64,000 nt of DNA from Dugong dugon (lineage: Eukaryota; Chordata; Mammalia; Sirenia; Dugongidae): positions 119,514,650 through 119,578,649 of the forward strand of contig CM057469.1 in NCBI GenBank assembly GCA_030035585.1, read 5' to 3'. The stretch's first letter is position 1. Each line of letters begins with the position of its first letter. The notes beneath the pieces are model-generated. The model saw only the letters and a program-made list of their open reading frames with translations. It ran no database searches and was not told the origin of the DNA. The position numbers and the translations under genes are program-made. Below, one piece after another: positions 35,685-46,959 of this stretch.

Positions 35685-37025
35685 TGTTGTTGAGTTAGGT
35701 GACTTCTAGTCAGTTCTGGCTCATAGTGACCATATGCACAACAGAACAAAACAGTACTCAGTCCTGATCCATCCTCACAATTATTGCTATGATTGAGCCC
35801 ATTGTTGCAGCCACTGTGTCAATCCATCTCGTTGAGGGTCTTCCTCTTTTTTACTGACCTTGGAATTGACTCGACAGCAATGAGTTTTTCCCTTGCCAAG
35901 CATTATGTCCTTCTCCAAGGACTGGTCCCTCCTGATAATGTGTCCAAAGTATGTTATTGATCAACATATTGACAGCTTTTTATGTTGTTGTAAAAATATC
36001 TCACCATCTTCACTTCTGAGGAGAACTCTGTCTGTATTTCTTCCAAGACAGACTTGTTTGTTCTTCTGGTAGTCTATGGTATATTCAATATTTTTCTCCA
36101 ACACCATGATTCAAAGGCATCAGTTCTTCTTCAGTCTTCTTTCTTCATTATCCAGCTTTCACATGCATATGAGGCGATTGGAAATATCATGGGTTGGGTC
36201 AGGCCTACCTTAGTTCTTAAAGTGACATCTTTGCTTTTCAACACTTTAATAGGTCTTTTACAGCAGATTTGCCCAATGTGATACCTCCTTTGATTTCTTG
36301 ACTGCTGCTTCCATGCACTTTGATTGTGGATTGTGATTGTTGATTGTAAAATGAAATCCTTGACAACTTCAATCTTTTCTCCATTTATCATCATGTTGCT
36401 TATTGGTCCAGTTGTGAGGAGTTTTGTTTTCTTTATGTTGAGATGTAATCTGTACTGAAGGCTGTATGTAGTCTTTGATCTTCATCAGTGTTTTAAGTCT
36501 TCTTTGCTTTCAGCAAGCAAGGTTGTGTCATCTGCATATGATAGGTTGTTAATGAGTTTTCCTCCAATCCTGATGTCATCTTCTGCTTTATAAAGTCTAA
36601 CTTCTCAGATCATTTCCTCAGCATACAGATTGAATAAGTATGGTGAAAGGCCACAACGTTGACACACATAGTTCCTGATATTAAACCACACAGTATTCCC
36701 TTGTTCTGTTCAAATGACTGCCTTTTGGTCTATGTATAGGTTCACATGAGCACAATTAAGCGTTCTGGAATTCCCATTCATTGCAAGGTTATGCATAATT
36801 TGTTATGATCCATACAATGGAATGTATTTGCATAGTCAATAAAAAACAGGTAAACATCTTTCTGGTATTCTCTGCTTTCAGCCAAGATCCGTCTGACATC
36901 AGCAATGATGTATCCCTCACTCCATGTCCTTTTTTGAATATGGCTTGAATTTCTGGCAGTTCCTTGTCGATGGACTGCTGCAATCATTTTTGGATTAATT
37001 TAAGCAAATTTTTACTTGTGAGTGA
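35685..37025 (-). mobile_element. RTE LINE 3' fragment
   Basis: Starts at the antisense 3' end (gttgttgagttaggtgactt) and runs through the RT domain. The YADD catalytic motif is readable on the minus strand near 36529-36540 (tcatctgcata, S-Y-A-D-D-T). It is 5'-truncated near 37025. A short SINE-tail-like insertion (35860-35889) interrupts it. No full frame remains. Confidence 0.88.
35860..35889 (+). mobile_element. Tiny SINE-tail insertion in RTE
   Basis: The run ttggaattgactcgacagca followed by atgagttttt is a SINE 3' tail. It stands where the RTE family should read from 'ttgctgacc' directly to 'accaagcat'. Confidence 0.5.
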
Positions 37026-38128
37026 TATTCCAGGTGTTGTTGTGGTTAGGGGCTGTCAAGTTGGTTCTGACTCATAGCAACCCTATGTACAACAGAAGGA
37101 AACACTGCTCAGTCCTGGTCCACCCTCAAAGTCATTGTTATGCTTGAGCCCATTGTTTCAGCCACTCTCCTCAAGGGTCTTCCTCTTTTTTGCTGACCCT
37201 CCACCTTACCAAGCATGAGGTCCTTTTCCAGTGACTTTTCACTCCAGATAACATGTCCCAAATATGTGAGACAAAGTCTCACCATACTCGCTTCCAAGGA
37301 TCACTCTGACTGTACTTCTTCTAAGACAGACTTGTTTGTTCTTCTGGCAGTTCATGGTATATTTGATATTCTTCACCAACAACACAATTCATATGCAACA
37401 ATTCTTTTTCAGTTTTCCTTATTCATCATCCAGCTGTCACATGAATGTGAGGCAATTGAAAACAATGGCTTGGATCAGGTGCACCTTAGTCTTCAAGGTG
37501 ACATCTTTGCTTTTTAACACTTTAAAGAGGTCTTTTGCAGCAGATTTGCCCAATGCAATGCTTCCTTTAATTTCTTGATTGTTGCTTCCATGGGTGTTGA
37601 TTGTGGATCCAAGTAAAAGGAAACCGGTGACAACATTAATCTTTTCTCCATTTATCATGATGTTGCTTATTGGTCCAGTTGTGAGGATTTTTGTTTTCTT
37701 TATGTTGATGTGTAATCCATACTGAAGGCTGTGGTTTTTGATCTTCATCAGTAAGTGCTTCAAGTCCTCTTCACGTTCAGCAAGCAAGCTTGTGTCATCT
37801 GCATAATGGAGGTTGTTAATAAGTCTTCCTCCAATCTTGACGCTCTGTTCTTCTTCATATAGTCCAGCTTCTCTTATTATTTGCTTAGCATACAGATTGG
37901 ATAAGTATGGTTAAATGATACATCCCTGACAAACATCTTTCCTGACTTTAAACCACGGAGTATCCCCCTTGTTCTGTTCAAATGATTGCCTTTTGAACTA
38001 TGCACAGGTTCCTCATGAGCACAATTAAGTGTTCTGGAATTCCCATTTGTCGCAAAGTTATCCATAATTTACTATGATCCACACAGTCGTATGTTTTTGC
38101 ATAGTCAATAAAACACAGGTAAACATCT

Positions 38129-38904
38129 TTCTTTTTTTAAAAAAAGATTTTTAATATACTTTAGATGAAAGTTTACAGAGAAAATAGTTTCTTATTAAAC
38201 AGTTAGTACACGTATTGTTTTATGACATTGGTAAACAACCCTGTAACATATCAACACTCTCCCTTCTCGACCTTGAGTTCCCTATTGCCAGCTTTCTTAT
38301 TCCCTCCTGCCTTCTAGTCCTTGTCTCTGGGCTGTTGGGCCCCATTAGTCTCATTCTGTTTTATGGGGCTGTCTAATTTTTGGCTGAACGGTGAACCTCG
38401 GGAGTGACTTTTTTACTAAGCTAAGGGTGTCGTAGGACCATACTCTCAGAGTTTCTCCAGTCTCTGTCAGGCTAGTAAGTCTGATTTTTTTGTGTGAATT
38501 AGAATTTTGTTCTACATTTTTCTCCAGCTCTTCTGAAACCCTCTGCTGTGATCCCTGTCAGAGCAGTCAATAGTGGTAGCCAGGCACCATCTAGTTGTAC
38601 TGGACTCAGTCTGGTGGAGGCTGTGGTAGCCTTGGTCCATTATTCTTTTGGACTATCTTTTCATTGTATCTTGTTCTCTTCATTCTCCCTTGCTCCTGAA
38701 GGGGTGAGACCAGTGGAGTATCTTAGGTGACTGCTCACAGGCTTTTAAGACCCCAGATGCTACTCACCAAGGTAGAATGTAGAACTTTTTTTTGGTAAAC
38801 TATGTTATGTCAATTGAGCTAGATGTTCCCTGAGACCATGGTCCCCACAGCCCTCAGCCCAGCAATTTGGTCCCTCAGGAAGTTTGTATGTGTCTATGGA
38901 GCTT
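38129..38904 (-). mobile_element. L1 3'-UTR insertion in RTE (single block)
   Basis: Begins with a T-run followed by agatttttaatatactttag, then a single copy of the 3' UTR block (gatgaaagtttacagagaaa). Contains only 3' UTR sequence. A perfect 13-bp TSD, caggtaaacatct, lies at 38116-38128 and 38905-38917. Confidence 0.93.
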
Positions 38905-40055
38905 CAGGTAAACATCTGTGTAGTATTCTCTGCTTTCAGCCATGATCCATCGGACATGAGCAGTGATATCCCTCCTTCCACCTTCTCTTCTGAATCTGGC
39001 TTGAATTTCTGGCAGTTCCCCGTTAATATACTGCTACAGCTGCTTTTGAATAATCTTCAGCAAAATGTTACTTGTGTGTGATATCAATGATATTGTTTGA
39101 TAATTTCCTCATTCTGTTGGATCGCCTTTCTTGGAAATAAGCATAAATATGGATCTCTTTCAATAAGTTGGCCAGGTAGCTGTCTTTCAAGTTTCTTGGC
39201 ATAGATGAGTGAGCACTTCCAGTGCTGCATCTGTTTTTTGAAACAATTAAGTTGGTATTCCGTCAATTCCTGGAGCCTTGTTTTCACCAACACCTTCAGT
39301 GCAGTTTGGACTTCTTCCTTCAGTACTATAAATTCTCGATCATAAGCTACCTCCTGAAATGGTTGAATGTCAATCAATTCTTTCTGGTATAGTGACTTTG
39401 TGTATTCCTTCCATCTTCTTTTGATGCTTCCGGCATTGATTAATATTTTCCCCGTAGAATCTTACAATATTGCAACTCGAGGCTTGAATTTCTTTTTTCA
39501 GTTCTTTCAGCTTGAGAAATGTTGAGCCTGTTCTTCCCTTCTCGTTTTCTAACTCCAGGACTTTGCACTTGTCATTATACTACTTAGCCTTCTCGGGCCG
39601 TCATTTGAAATCTTCTTTTCAGGTCTTTTACTTCATCATTTCTTCCTTTCACTTTAGCTAGTCGATGTTCAAGAGCAAGTTTCAGAGTTTCTTCTAATAC
39701 CCATTTTGATATTTTCTTTCTTTTCTGTCTTTTTAATGACCTCTTGCTTTCTTCATGTATGATGTCCTTGATTTCATTCCACAACTCCTTTAGTCTTCAG
39801 TCATGAGTGTTTATTGCTTGAAACCTACTCTTGAGATAGTCTTCAAATTCAGTGGGATATACTCCAGGTCATATTTTGGCCCTCTTGGGTTTTCTTCAGC
39901 TTCAACTTGAACTTGCATATGAACAATTGATGGTCTATTCTGTAGTGGACCCCTGTCTTTGTTCTGACTGATGACATTGAGCTTCTCCTTCGTCTCTCCA
40001 CAGATGTAATCTATTTATTTCCTGTTTATTTCATCTGGTAAGGTCCACATGTATA

Positions 40056-40219
40056 AACCCATTAACCCACTGCTGTCGAATTGGTTCTGACTCACAGCAA
40101 CCCTATATGACAGAGTAGAACTATCCCGTAGGGTTTCCAAAGAGCGCCCTGGTGGATTTGAACTGCTGACCTTTTGGTTAGCAACCGTAGATCTTAACCA
40201 CTACGTCACCAGGGTTTCC
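40056..40219 (-). mobile_element. SINE nested in RTE
   Basis: Antisense SINE: acccattaacccactgctgt at the tail, gaactgctgaccttttggtt in the head, ending in ccactacgtcaccagggttt. TSD tccacatgtata (40044-40055) and tccacgtgtata (40220-40231) differ at one CpG-type site. Confidence 0.93.
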
Positions 40220-40429
40220 TCCACGTGTATAGTCGCTGCTTAAGTTATTGAAAAAAAAGTATTTCCAATGAATAGGTGATTGGTCTTGAAAAATTCTATC
40301 ACGCAATCTCCGGCGTTGTTCCTATTACTAAGTACTAGTTCAAGTTTTGTAGAGGAAGTGTGAGGAAGAAAGGAAAGGCTTACAGAGCAGACCTGAGTGA
40401 AGGGTCGTAATAGAAAAATCATGTAATAA

Positions 40430-41020
40430 AAAATAATTTATTGAGCATGTAAAATATTCCAGGTTCTATCCGAGACGCTGTGGGAACGTGTATTGAAGAC
40501 TAAGCCATCCACGTCAGCACACTTGAAGAATGCATATTCCCTTCTTAGAGAATGACAAGCAAGAGTGCAATTGCAACACAACAGAGTAAGTGTCCTAACA
40601 TATGTAAATGCAAGGTCTATAGAGAATGAAATACCTAATACTTCTAAGGAAAGTGAGAACACTTTACATGAAAGGTGACGTTGTCTCTAAACCAAATGCT
40701 TCAGAGTGAGTTTGTCAGGCAGACAAGAGGAATCAGCACGTGCAGAGCCCACAGGAAGAAAAGGCAAGGGCTCTCTCGGGACTTGAAAGTAGTTTGGTGT
40801 AACTAGTTTGTAGTGTATGGCAGGCAGAGTCCAAGGGCATTAGCAAGAAGAGAGGCTGGAAGTAGATGCTGGGAGTTAATTTTAGAGATCTAACATGGGA
40901 AAAAGCTTGCTCTTCATCCTGCCTGAGGATTACAAGCAAGTGACTGATACTATCAGGATTCAGAAGTTCTCTCTGACTGCAAAGTAGCAGGAGTGTGGCA
41001 GAGGGCAGAAAATAGAGGTC
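40430..41020. mobile_element. Degraded ancient mammalian repeat
   Basis: The order ttattgagcatgtaaaatat, tccgagacgctgtgggaacg, agcacgtgcagagcccacag, agagaggctggaagtagatg resembles a widely spread ancient mammalian repeat ('tttattgagcacctactatg ... gatcactctggctgc'). I cannot name the family. Short minus-strand frames (40438-40939) are not genes. Confidence 0.4.
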
Positions 41021-41023
41021 TAG

Positions 41024-41212
41024 AGTAGTTATTCCTCAACTGTGTCCCCCAGATTAACAGTAACGACATCACCTGAAATTTAATTGAAATGCAAGTTGTC
41101 AGTCTTCCCCTTAGAACTCTAGAATTGGGAACTGTAAAATGGGGCCCAGCATCTGTATTTCCACAAGCCCTTCAAATAATTCAGTTGTTGGGTAGCTGTT
41201 GAGAACTACTGG
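41024..41212. mobile_element. MER5-type hAT-Charlie relic
   Basis: Near-terminal inverted ends agtagttattcctcaact and ttgagaactact match the form CAGTGGTTCTCAA. The interior ttgaaatgcaagttgtcagt and aatggggcccagcatctgta matches the MER5A pattern. Non-autonomous and old. Confidence 0.7.
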
Positions 41213-41219
41213 CTTAGAT

Positions 41220-42430
41220 AAATATGTTACCTTCTTCTAGGTAAAGAGTCCTGTGCTCTTTCCCTCCAGAAGAGGCAGTCAAGATGGAGAGGAGCTATAG
41301 ATTTGGGAAATAGACCTGAGTTTAAACCAGGCCGTAACTGATCAGGGTGGGCAATTGTTGAGGGGGATAAGCTGAGGATGATTTTTGTTGGATGCTCAAA
41401 CCTATACAGTATACAAATGAGATAAGGAATATAGGGTAATACAATGGGACAATTTGGAGGGGGACCAGGAGTTTTGGAAGCCTGCAGTAGTAATATATAA
41501 CACTTAGAATTTGGAACTTCTGGCAAGAGGAAATACCTAAAGTGGGGATGTGAAGAGAAAAAAGAAGAACCTTATTTACATCCTGAATTTGGTTCAGTTT
41601 TCCCTTCTATTCCTCATGAGCTTTACTGGTTTTGGCGTTGGTCTGCGTGAAAATAATGTTTTTGTTTTTATTAATAGGAAACAGCTATGGCTGGAGAGAG
41701 ATTGTTGAAGACACTTTATATTTCCTGAAATCTTGGTATGCAATAAATACTATTTTCATTCTCCTCTCTAAATCACTGCTAAAAAAAATCTGAGCCCCAA
41801 CCTCCACCAATTTACAAAACCTAGATATTCGTGAACCCACACATTTCAGATTGCAGCTCTTCGTTTCTGCCTCTCAGGCCCTTGCCAATTCTCAGTTTGA
41901 CAGTGTTCTTTTCCCAAGCAATTTGAACCAATTTTATATGTGAAACTTCATGAGACACTTCATCAAATTCTTTGCTTCAGTCCTAATATATAACATCCAC
42001 TGCAGGCTCTCAGCCACTAATCTTATAATTCTATCTCAGTGAGTTTGACTAGCAGGATGCGCTCTTCCCTTCTGCTCCCTGTAACTCCCTGTGAAGTCCT
42101 GGGCTCAGGAACAGTGGGGCAGTAGGTGACAAGGCAGTCACTCAGAGTGGGAACAGTGATTAGGGTGAGAGTCAGAGGGCCAGAGTGACATCCAGACAGG
42201 CTATAAATGGGAAAAAAAGCCTAATGAAAGGGTATGCAGGCAGGAGAAAGGAGGAAGGGGCCCAGAACTGCTTCTAGGAGGTGAACTATGGAAGGTGGAA
42301 GTATTTTTGTACGGTTAGCCCCAGGGATTATAAGATTATAAACCACAAGAAGGCAAGAGGCATTTTTGTCTTTTTTACCCCCGTCTTTAAATGCCCACCA
42401 CAAAACTTGTCACAAAGTAAAAACAAACTA
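41220..42430. other. Unassigned stretch, no gene seen
   Basis: About 1.2 kb with no named repeat. The minus frame 41227-41526 and other short frames have no recognised domain. Confidence 0.5.
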
Positions 42431-42431
42431 A

Positions 42432-42606
42432 CAAAACAAAACAAAGCAGTTGTGATTGAGGCAATTACGACTCATAGCATCCCCATATGGGAAGAATAGG
42501 ATTTTTAATGACTGAATTTTAGGAAGTAGATTATCATGCCTTTCTTCCCAGGCACCATTGAGTGGATTCAATCCTCCAACCTTTTCATTAGCAGTTGAGC
42601 ACTTTA
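42432..42606 (-). mobile_element. Degraded SINE
   Basis: Antisense copy, strongly diverged: aattacgactcatagcatcc at the tail, ggcaccattgagtggattca in the body and ttagcagttgagcactttac at the head. Confidence 0.7.
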
Positions 42607-42659
42607 CTATTTGCAAAAATTACATGCAACTTATAAATAAAACGACTGATTTCAGCTCC

Positions 42660-43171
42660 ACTTTTGTGATAGAAAGGCTTAAAATCAAGGTTCAGTATTA
42701 CGGGACACCTGTGAATATCTGGTGAAATTCACAGAGCCTTCAAGTACCTAACTGCAAGTTCCCCTTCTAACTCTGGTCTCACAGAAAAGCACCCCCCCCC
42801 ACCCCCCCACTGCTCGGACAAACAATCGTCCTTATCAAGAAGACTAGGTAAAGTTCCTGCTTATCCCAGAGTAGCAGTTTCCGTTTGCTGCCAGCCTGAA
42901 GAACTGTTCAAACAAGTTAATCATATCCTCCTCCAGGAACCAGGGTTCACCCACCCCTTGATGCTAAAAAGCCTGCCTCCCACAATCCCTGGTTGTTCAC
43001 GATGTTCCCAAGTGCAACCTCCGGGTGGCTTTGTATGGAGTGTGGTGTCCTCCCCCAGGCTGTGAGTACATGTGATTAATAAACTGTTGTCGAGCGCTTC
43101 TGTTCAGTGTCAGGTGTCATGTATTCGGTCATCTCCGTAGCCCTAGGGCAAGAATCCCTTCTTTACTAACA
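42660..43171 (+). mobile_element. Probable solo LTR with poly-A signal (ERV1-like)
   Basis: A region of higher GC than its neighbours includes a poly-C run (42788-42810), a body with ctggttgttcacgatgttcc and ctccgggtggctttgtatgg, then AATAAA at 43078-43083. It ends ttctttactaaca at 43171 (CA terminus). The layout (long U3, polyadenylation signal, short U5) suggests a retroviral LTR unlike the MaLR ones here. The 5' boundary is uncertain, and no TSD or primer-binding site was found. Confidence 0.5.
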
Positions 43172-43400
43172 GGAGGAGGAGGAGACAACGAAAATGGCCT
43201 CCCTCTGGCCATGGTGTTGGACCCGATACTGCAACATCACGGCAACATGTGTATCACCTGCCCTATAGCCACCCCACATGTACTTGGAAATCTTTCCTTT
43301 GCATTTCGAAGTGAGAGTGAGACAGGTTGTTCACTGTAAAGTGTCAGGTATTTAGTTATTTTCAAATGATTAAAAAGAGAGCAATGAAGGCCACTGGATA

Positions 43401-43608
43401 TAGGGATCAGCAAACATTTTCTGTGAAGGATTTGTCTTTGCAGTCCATACCATCTCTGTCGCAGCTACTTAGTGCTACAGTTGTAGCACAAAAGCAAACA
43501 TAGATAATATGTAAACAAATGAGCATGGCTGTGTTTCAGTAACAGTTTATGTACAAAAACAGGTGGTGGGCCAGATTTGGCTCAGGAACTCTGGTTTGCC
43601 TACTTCCT
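43401..43608 (+). mobile_element. hAT-type MITE (MER relic)
   Basis: Inverted ends tagggatcagcaaac and ggtttgcctacttccta match the form CAGGGGTCGGCAAAC. The interior ctctgtcgcagctacttagt and gggccagatttggctcagga is typical of this common mammalian repeat. Confidence 0.75.
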
Positions 43609-43744
43609 AGAATAGACAACGTCTTTGTTTCCTATATATTGGAGTTTCTGGTATTGTAACAAGATACTGTCAGAATAATGATGTCCATTGACTAACTGAA
43701 TATTAGAACAAGCAAAAGTCTTTGAAGACAATGTAATGGTTGTA

Positions 43745-43925
43745 AAAACATTGCAGTTTTTCTATTTATTATATGTTCCTGGGCAATAGGCATTTTTCTT
43801 CTAGCCTCAGTTTTCTTGTGCATAGAATGTGGAAATACAATGTACCTGTATCTTAGTGTCCTTGCAAAAAGAATCCATGCAAAACATGACAACGACTGGC
43901 CCAGAGTAAGAACTCAATGTGCTCT
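43745..43925 (+). mobile_element. MIR SINE relic
   Basis: The order ttctagcctcagttttcttg, gcatagaatgtggaaataca, and tggcccagagtaagaactca matches the MIR core and 3' part (cctcagtttcctcatctgta..). Degraded and ancient. Confidence 0.6.
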
Positions 43926-43929
43926 GACA

Positions 43930-44845
43930 AGGAAATGAAAGCTCAGAATCAAGGGATATGCTCAAGTTCCAACACTTTTTGGCAATGTTCCACAATAATT
44001 ATAATGTTTTCCACCATAAAATGGTGTCATCAATATTAGGCAACTGTGCCCTCAAGTTTCAGAGGCCAGAGAAATGTACTTACCCTTCTTATGTGACATG
44101 AACCAATACAGTTGAACCATTTCCAGAAATGCCTTTTGGCAATAAATGGAGACACCAATTTAATCACTTAGAACAAAGTGCTAAGATATTGCACTATCTT
44201 TCTATGTAATGATAAACGTCAGGCAGCATATTCTTTTGCTTTTTTAACATCTGCATCCATACTGATTAAGAATACAAACCTGCATTTCAATCTTTTTATG
44301 GAAAAAGTTAATGGAACATGAGTAGGAACAAACAAAATTGCTGACTCACCATGAAGCATACAAACTACACACATTACTCTGCTCCCTGAATCACAATTAG
44401 TCAAAATTCATTATTTAGGTTCTTTGCAATCTGACCTTCTAAGACATCTGGTGACAGATACCAATTTCAGGTTGATTTCTGGAAAAAGAATAGCGTTTTT
44501 CAGGACGTGCATGGCCATATCATAAAAAGTAAAGTGCAATTAACTCAGATGGAGCTGCTGACTTGTTTCCACATGAAGTTAACGTGCTACCTTCAACAGA
44601 ACTGAGGCAAGACTAAAATTAATGAGAAAAGAGAGATTTATTGATTAACAGAAGAGGAGTAACTGTATTTGCATAAGCCCACATTAAATTTTTTTTAAGT
44701 GTGTAGTATGGAATCATCAAACATTAGCATTAGCTGAGGTTTGCCCTTAAAGATAACAGCATAGCAGAAACAGACCTAGAAAGCAGGTTATATACATACA
44801 AATCTACATTTTCCTCCATTAAACAATGATACGATACCAGTCAAA
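43930..44845. other. Unassigned stretch
   Basis: No gene or named repeat recognised in about 0.9 kb. Confidence 0.5.
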
Positions 44846-44847
44846 AT

Positions 44848-46222
44848 TCCAAGAAATTTGGAAGACAGCTACCTGGCCAACCAACTGAAAGAGATCCATA
44901 TTTATGCCTATTCCCAAGAAAGGTGATACAACTGAATGTGGAAATTATTGAACAATATGATTAATATCACACACAGGTAAAATTTTGCTGAAGATCATTC
45001 AAAAGCAGCTGCAGTAGTATATCAACAGGGAACTGCCAGAAATTCAGGCTGGATTCAGAAGAGGATGTGGAATATGCTGAAGTCAGATGGATACTGGCTG
45101 AAGGCAGAGAACACCAGAAGGATGTTTACCTGTATTTTATTAACTATGCAAAGTTAGTTAACTGTGTGGATCATAACAAATTATGGATAACATTGGGAAG
45201 AATGGGATTTCAGAACACTTTATTGTGCTTATGAGGAACCTGTACATAAACCAAGAGGCTGTTTTCAAATAGAACAAGGAGATACTTCGTGGTTGAAAAT
45301 CAGGAAAGGTGTGCATCAGGGCTGTATCCTTTCACCATAGCTATTCAATCTCTATGCTGAGCAAATAATATGAGAAGCTGGACTATATGAAGAAGAACAG
45401 AGCATCAAGATTGGAGGAAGTCTCATTAACAACCTGAGATATGCAGATGACACAAGCTTGCTTGCTGAACATGAAGAGGACTTGAAGCACTTACTGATGA
45501 AGATCAAAGACCACAGCCTTCAGTATGGATTACACATCAACATAAAGAAAACAAAAATCCTCACAACTGGACCAATAAGAAACATCATGATAAATGGAGA
45601 AAACATTGAAGTTGTCAAGGATTTCCTTTTACTTGGATCCACAGTCAACACCCATGGAAGCAGCAGTCAAAAAATCAAATGATGTATTGCATTGAGCAAA
45701 TCTGCTGCAAAAGACCTCTTTAGAGTGTTGAAAAGCAAAGATGTCACCTTAAAGACTAAGGTGTGCCTGACCTAACCCATGGTATTTCAGTCGCCTCATA
45801 TGCATGCGAAAGCTGGACAATGAGTAAGGAGGACCAAAGAAGAATCGACACCTTTGAATTGCAGTGTTGGCAAAGAATATTGAATATACTATGGATTGCC
45901 AAAGGAACAAACAGGTTTGTCTTGGAGGAAGTACAACCAGAATGCTCCTTAGAAGCAAGGATGGTGAGACTACGTCTTACATACTTTGGACATGTTATCA
46001 GGAGGGATCAACCCCTGGGGAAGGACATCATGCTTGGTAAAGCAGAAGGTTAGCAAAAAAGAGGAGACCCTCAATGAGATGGATTGACACCGTGGTTGCA
46101 ACAATGGGCTCAAGCGTAACAACAATTGTGAGGATGGTGTAGGACCGGGCAATATTTCCTTCTGTAGAACATAGGGTCATGTCAAGTCAGAAGTGACTCG
46201 ACAGCACCTAACAGCAACAACC
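44848..46222 (+). mobile_element. RTE LINE copy, 5'-truncated
   Basis: Sense-strand RTE: aatttggaagacagctacct at the start, RT block AGFRRG near 45050, HQGCILSP near 45315 and the intact YADD at 45440-45451. A C-terminal piece carries LTYFGHVIRRDQPLGKDIML near 46000. It ends with cctaacagcaacaa. A TAG stop after LSP and an early stop at 45680 break the frame. The RT motifs survive, but the copy cannot encode a full protein. Confidence 0.92.
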
Positions 46223-46229
46223 ATATCAA

Positions 46230-46486
46230 TTATACAAATCTAATATATTTACTTTTGTATTCTCCATGAATTATACCCACAAAAAGCTCCATAAGTGAAT
46301 TATTCAAAAATGTTTTTGTATATGAAAAATTGTTTAGTATGTTGAAGATAACACTGTGACCCTACTCACCATCTTCATTTTACAATTGCATCATGTTTTC
46401 TCAGAGTCTTCTAGTTCAAGGCTGAGCTATGAAATTATCTTCCCCGGGAGGAGAAGGAAGTCTTTCCGAAATCACAGGGGTTACTA
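46230..46486. other. Unassigned stretch
   Basis: Short intervening sequence between the RTE 3' end and MER2; nothing recognised. Confidence 0.5.
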
Positions 46487-46487
46487 C

Positions 46488-46957
46488 AGTCATTCCTTAG
46501 TATCCATGGGGGATTGGTTCCAGGACCCCGGCAGATACCAAAATCCGAGGATGCTCAAGTCCTTTGTATAAAATGGTGTAGTATTTGCATATAACTTATA
46601 CTCACCCACCTGTATACTTTAAATCATCTGTAGATTACTTATAATACCTAATATAATGTAAATGCAGTGTAAATAGTTGCTATACTGTATTGCTTAGGGA
46701 ATAATGACAAGAGGCTAGGTGAACAATGCTTAAATAATAAGTGCTGGAGAGAGCCTGAGGATCTGTGAAATGGTGGGAGGCTACAGTAGGGTATGCTTAT
46801 ACATCACTTCATTCACGTGGATTTATCATAGTGCTCCACAGCAGCAAATTTAAGTTTTGCTTTTTGGAACTTTCTTTTTTATTTTATTTTTTCGTTCAAC
46901 TGTTGGTTGAATCCACGGATGTGGAACCCACAGATAGGGAAGGTCAACTCTACTCAG
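46488..46957 (+). mobile_element. MER2 (pogo-type) DNA transposon
   Basis: Starts cagtcattccttagtatcca at a TA, with ccaaaatccgaggatgctca and gtataaaatggtgtagtatt inside, and ends cggatgtggaacccacagat, agggaaggtcaactc, again next to TA. Inverted ends are of the CAGT..TCAACT kind. There is extra internal sequence near 46740-46860 not in the consensus I remember. Confidence 0.75.
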
Positions 46958-46959
46958 CT

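Larger units (their letters stand above)
37026..40345 (-). mobile_element. Longer RTE LINE copy with nested insertions
   Basis: Antisense RTE from its 3' end (ggttaggggctgtcaagttg) through ORF2 to about 40345. The minus-strand YADD motif is at about 37793-37800, within an open stretch at 37437-37787. Another stretch at 39084-39377 matches the RT N-terminus. An L1 3' UTR (38129-38904) and a SINE (40056-40219) interrupt it, each with its own TSD. The 5' end is missing. Confidence 0.9.
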
